64,000 nucleotides of DNA from an uncultured Eubacteriales bacterium. GTDB taxonomy: Bacteria > Bacillota > Clostridia > Oscillospirales > Oscillospiraceae. The stretch lies in NCBI GenBank assembly GCA_900544705.1, contig UQWH01000003.1, positions 1 to 64,000 of the forward strand. Direction: 5' to 3'. The translations under genes were made by a program, and so were the position numbers. The notes under the pieces were generated by a model. It was not told where the DNA came from and did no database searches. It was given only the letters and a program-made list of their open reading frames with translations. This document shows, piece by piece, positions 61,997 through 64,000 of this stretch. The first letter of the stretch is position 1. The number at the start of each line of letters is the position of its first letter.

Positions 61997-62463
61997 AACG
62001 CGGACGTTTTGAAGCCCCGCCCAAGCACCGCTCCCCCGCGCTTCCCGCCGCGGCCGCAGCCCTGTTTCTTGTGCTTCTGGCGCTGCTCCTGTGGCGCTGC
62101 GGCGCGCAGTCTGCGCAGCTCCCCGGCGATGCGCCGTCCATGGAAAAGAACCCGGACTCCATCTCCGTCCCGGGCTATGAGCTGCTGGAGCTGGCGGCGG
62201 ACACCGCGCAGCAGACGCTGTGTCTGGAAAATCCGGCGCGGAATCCCTGCTATTTTCAGATCACCCTCACCCTGTCGGACGGGACACTGCTGTGGCAGTC
62301 GGAGCGGATCGCGCCGGGCAAGACCTCCGCACCCATCGTCCTGCGCCGGCCGCTCGCCGCGGGAACGTATTCCGCCGTCCTGAACTACGCCTGTTTCCGC
62401 GAGGACGACGGCGTCACGCCCCTGAACGGCGCGGAAATGAAATTGACCCTTCGGGTAAAATAA
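61993..62463 (+). CDS. membrane-anchored beta-rich protein of unknown function
   Basis: A 156-residue protein with a basic start, one hydrophobic segment (about 17-35) and an external domain. That domain has LCLENPARNPCYFQITLTLSD, SERIAPGKTS and LAAGTYSAVLNYACF, alternating hydrophobic strands that suggest a small beta sandwich with a Cys pair. Similar sequences occur beside surface-protein genes in other Firmicutes, to my recollection without a known function. The last residues NGAEMKLTLRVK form a likely final strand. Confidence 0.7.
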   Translation: MKRGRFEAPPKHRSPALPAAAAALFLVLLALLLWRCGAQSAQLPGDAPSMEKNPDSISVPGYELLELAADTAQQTLCLENPARNPCYFQITLTLSDGTLLWQSERIAPGKTSAPIVLRRPLAAGTYSAVLNYACFREDDGVTPLNGAEMKLTLRVK

Positions 62464-62482
62464 AATCAAAGGAGAAGAAATC

Positions 62483-62998
62483 ATGAAAAAGCTCTTATCC
62501 CTCGCACTGGCTCTGCTGATGCTCGCCTCCGTGGCGACCGTCGCCCTTGCAAGCACGACCACCCTGACCACCACCGTCCCGCCCGCGACCTATACGCTGA
62601 ATATCCCCGCCGATCAGGAAATCCCGTTTGGAGAAACCGGGCACAACATCGGAAATGTTACCGTAACGGACGCCGCAGGATTTGCAGAAGGCAAAAATTT
62701 GAAGGTTACAATGGACTATGATGCCTTTACCTGCGAGGGGGTATCCACGACGATTCCGTTTTCTATTGAGTGTACTGGCGGCCCCAATGATCACTATTCT
62801 AGATACAATATCCACGAACTTACATTCCGCGGGAACGCCTCGAGCAGCGTTTCTAATCGCGCTATTTTTAGCACTAGCGGCTCTGAATGGACTTGTCAAA
62901 ATATGTATGCCAAAATTACCAGCACCGACTGGGGCAAGGCCCTCGCCGGTGACTACACCGCGACCATCACCTTCACCGCTGAGGTCGTCGCAGAATAA
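62483..62998 (+). CDS. secreted beta-rich surface protein
   Basis: A 171-residue protein. A signal peptide (MKKLLSLALALLMLASVATVALA, cleaved near residue 23; quoted only in part as MKKLLSLALALL) is followed by TTTLTTTVPPATYTLNIPADQ, a central strand-rich region with two Cys, and the end AGDYTATITFTAEVVAE. This ending resembles pilin- or WxL-like beta-sandwich subunits. It has no wall anchor. AAGGAGAAG precedes the ATG. The base composition of the middle part (62640-62900) is more AT-rich than its neighbours. Confidence 0.72.
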   Translation: MKKLLSLALALLMLASVATVALASTTTLTTTVPPATYTLNIPADQEIPFGETGHNIGNVTVTDAAGFAEGKNLKVTMDYDAFTCEGVSTTIPFSIECTGGPNDHYSRYNIHELTFRGNASSSVSNRAIFSTSGSEWTCQNMYAKITSTDWGKALAGDYTATITFTAEVVAE

Positions 62999-63025
62999 GC
63001 ACGCCCCATCAAAGGACGTGTTGCC

Positions 63026-63505
63026 ATGAAGCTCAAACCGACTCTGCGCGTGCCGGTCCGCGCACTGCTGCTTCTGCTGCTGCTTGCGTCGCTCACTCTC
63101 TGCGCCTTCGCACGGGGAACCACCCTGACGACGCACGTTCCCGGCACATATACCCTGCGCGTCGAGCTCAGCGGCAGCGGCAGCATCCGGGTAAACAGCA
63201 CGCTCTGCGCGCAGACCACCGCGCTGGAACTCGCGGAAGCCAGCACCCCGGAAGTCGCCCTGACCCCCGGCAGCCGCCCGCAGGCCGTGTTTTTCAACGG
63301 CGAGGATGTCACCGCCCGCTTTGAAAGCGGCAAGCTCGTCCTCCCGGCACTGCGGAGTGACTGTGTGCTCCGCGTGGTCTTTGCCCCCGCGGACGCCCCG
63401 GCCACCGGTGATGCTGCGGGCAGGCTGCTTCCCGTCTGTCTTTCCGCCGCAGCGCTCTGTCTGTGCTGCCTTGCGCTGCTTGGGAAAAAGCACCGCACAA
63501 TCTGA
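63026..63505 (+). CDS. surface protein with non-canonical sorting signal
   Basis: A 159-residue protein with a signal peptide (to about residue 30) and mature start GTTLTTHVPGTYTLRVEL, echoing the TTTLTTTVPPATYTLNI start of the preceding protein. A beta-rich domain follows. The C-terminus has APATGDAAG, a hydrophobic stretch and KKHRTI, a sortase-type anchor with PATGD in place of LPxTG. AAGGACG precedes the ATG. It is the last gene of the module before a terminator. Confidence 0.75.
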   Translation: MKLKPTLRVPVRALLLLLLLASLTLCAFARGTTLTTHVPGTYTLRVELSGSGSIRVNSTLCAQTTALELAEASTPEVALTPGSRPQAVFFNGEDVTARFESGKLVLPALRSDCVLRVVFAPADAPATGDAAGRLLPVCLSAAALCLCCLALLGKKHRTI

Positions 63506-63509
63506 AATT

Positions 63510-63542
63510 CCCCGCCGTCCAAAATGGACGGCGGGATTTTTT
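63510..63542 (+). terminator. rho-independent terminator after the surface module
   Basis: A stem CCCGCCGTCC with GGACGGCGGG (loop AAAAT) is followed by ATTTTTTC. Confidence 0.9.
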
Positions 63543-63619
63543 CACCCATTCCGCGCTCTTGCAAATCGCGCAGAACTACGATACAATAGAACAAAAGAAT
63601 TCGCAAGGGAGGCCGAGCC

Positions 63620-64000
63620 ATGCCGTCGCAACACCGAATCGCACTGCACCGCATCCCGGAGCTGGACTGCCATCTCCCGGAAACCGCCGCCTACGTCCGC
63701 GGCGTGCTGTCCGGGCTGCACTGCCGGGTGTTTTCTCCGTGGGAGAGCGCGGTCTGCGCCTATTTTGACTACGGGCAGCCGGAAACCGTCGCCTTCCGCA
63801 GTGACATGGACGCCCTGCCCATCTGCGAAACGACCGGCCTGCCCTTTGCCTCGCAGCATCCCGGCAAAATGCACGCCTGCGGACACGACGGCCATATGGC
63901 CATCGTGCTGGCGCTGGCGGAGTACCTGTCGCGCGTGAAAATGCGGCAGGCGCGCAATGTGCTTCTGATCTTCGAGCCTGCCGAGGAAACCACCGGCGGC
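63620..64000 (+). CDS. M20-family amidohydrolase/peptidase, 3' end cut by window
   Basis: The first 127 codons of a zinc-dependent amidohydrolase of the M20D type (hippurate or N-acyl-amino-acid hydrolase-like). HRIPELDCHLPETAAYV is the N-terminal HR.PE motif, followed by AFRSDMDALPI, the metal-binding MHACGHDGHMAIVLALAE and FEPAEETTGG. The frame is open to the right edge; the family is about 380-400 residues. GGGAGG precedes the ATG. Substrate not predictable. Confidence 0.92.
   Translation, partial: MPSQHRIALHRIPELDCHLPETAAYVRGVLSGLHCRVFSPWESAVCAYFDYGQPETVAFRSDMDALPICETTGLPFASQHPGKMHACGHDGHMAIVLALAEYLSRVKMRQARNVLLIFEPAEETTGG

Overview
The window reads as chromosomal DNA from a high-GC, anaerobic, spore-forming member of the Clostridia, most likely family Oscillospiraceae (gut Firmicutes). 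Supporting evidence: a GPR spore protease, a GdpP/L9/DnaB/TilS/Hpt/FtsH block in Firmicutes order, RNases J and Y, a CIRCE-controlled groESL, a PerR/reverse-rubrerythrin/rubredoxin operon, a TPP riboswitch with ThiT, and a maturation module for selenium-dependent molybdenum hydroxylases. The assignment rests on gene content and protein style only. No rRNA, tRNA, CRISPR array, transposase or complete prophage was seen.

Layout. 0-5 kb: gpmI (cut by the left edge), recG, rpsT, divergent gpr, then a 401-bp convergent gap rich in short repeats. 5-14.3 kb (minus): an ECF sigma/anti-sigma pair, then ftsH, hpt, tilS, dnaB, rplI and gdpP. 14.5-24 kb: rnjA; a HAD phosphatase with lgt; a small membrane protein; two cell-surface lipoproteins (a metzincin-like protease and an L,D-transpeptidase with Ig-like repeats); groEL and groES behind CIRCE. 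24-30.5 kb: a stand-alone phage-type lysis cassette, then a plus-strand operon of a TetR regulator, a flavoprotein, a DUF308-like membrane protein and plsX; riboswitch-thiT; two uncharacterised membrane proteins. 30.6-40.7 kb (mostly minus): a 1179-residue wall-anchored double 5'-nucleotidase, prfC, then lepA-rnhA-lspA-rluD-like, and a His-rich CsoR-family repressor. 40.7-44.6 kb: an IclR regulator, selD-yqeB-yqeC and a divergent ModE-like regulator that looks leaderless. 44.6-45.0 kb: an array of strong hairpins with a dispersed repeat. 45-58 kb: rny, galM, a lipoprotein, galE-galT-galK, a divergent AraC regulator, a heterodimeric ABC exporter, dapH, mgsA, minD. 59.4-61 kb: PerR, reverse rubrerythrin, a BFD-like protein, rubredoxin. 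61-64 kb: a ribbon-helix-helix repressor divergent from four small genes, three of them exported or membrane-bound, then an M20 amidohydrolase cut by the right edge.

How the genes work together. LspA and Lgt process the lipoproteins encoded here. GalM, GalK, GalT and GalE make a Leloir pathway beside an AraC regulator. PerR, reverse rubrerythrin and rubredoxin form a peroxide-defence chain. YqeB, YqeC and SelD would supply selenium to a molybdenum hydroxylase encoded elsewhere.

The best candidate for an undescribed system is the 61.4-63.5 kb module: an RHH regulator with its own inverted-repeat operator facing a small acidic protein, a membrane-anchored beta-rich protein, a secreted beta-rich protein, and a surface protein with a non-canonical xPxTGD sorting tail. 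That tail is also used by the large nucleotidase. Other points worth following are the Spo0A-box-like cluster and the paired dif-like half-sites in the 4.7-5.0 kb gap.
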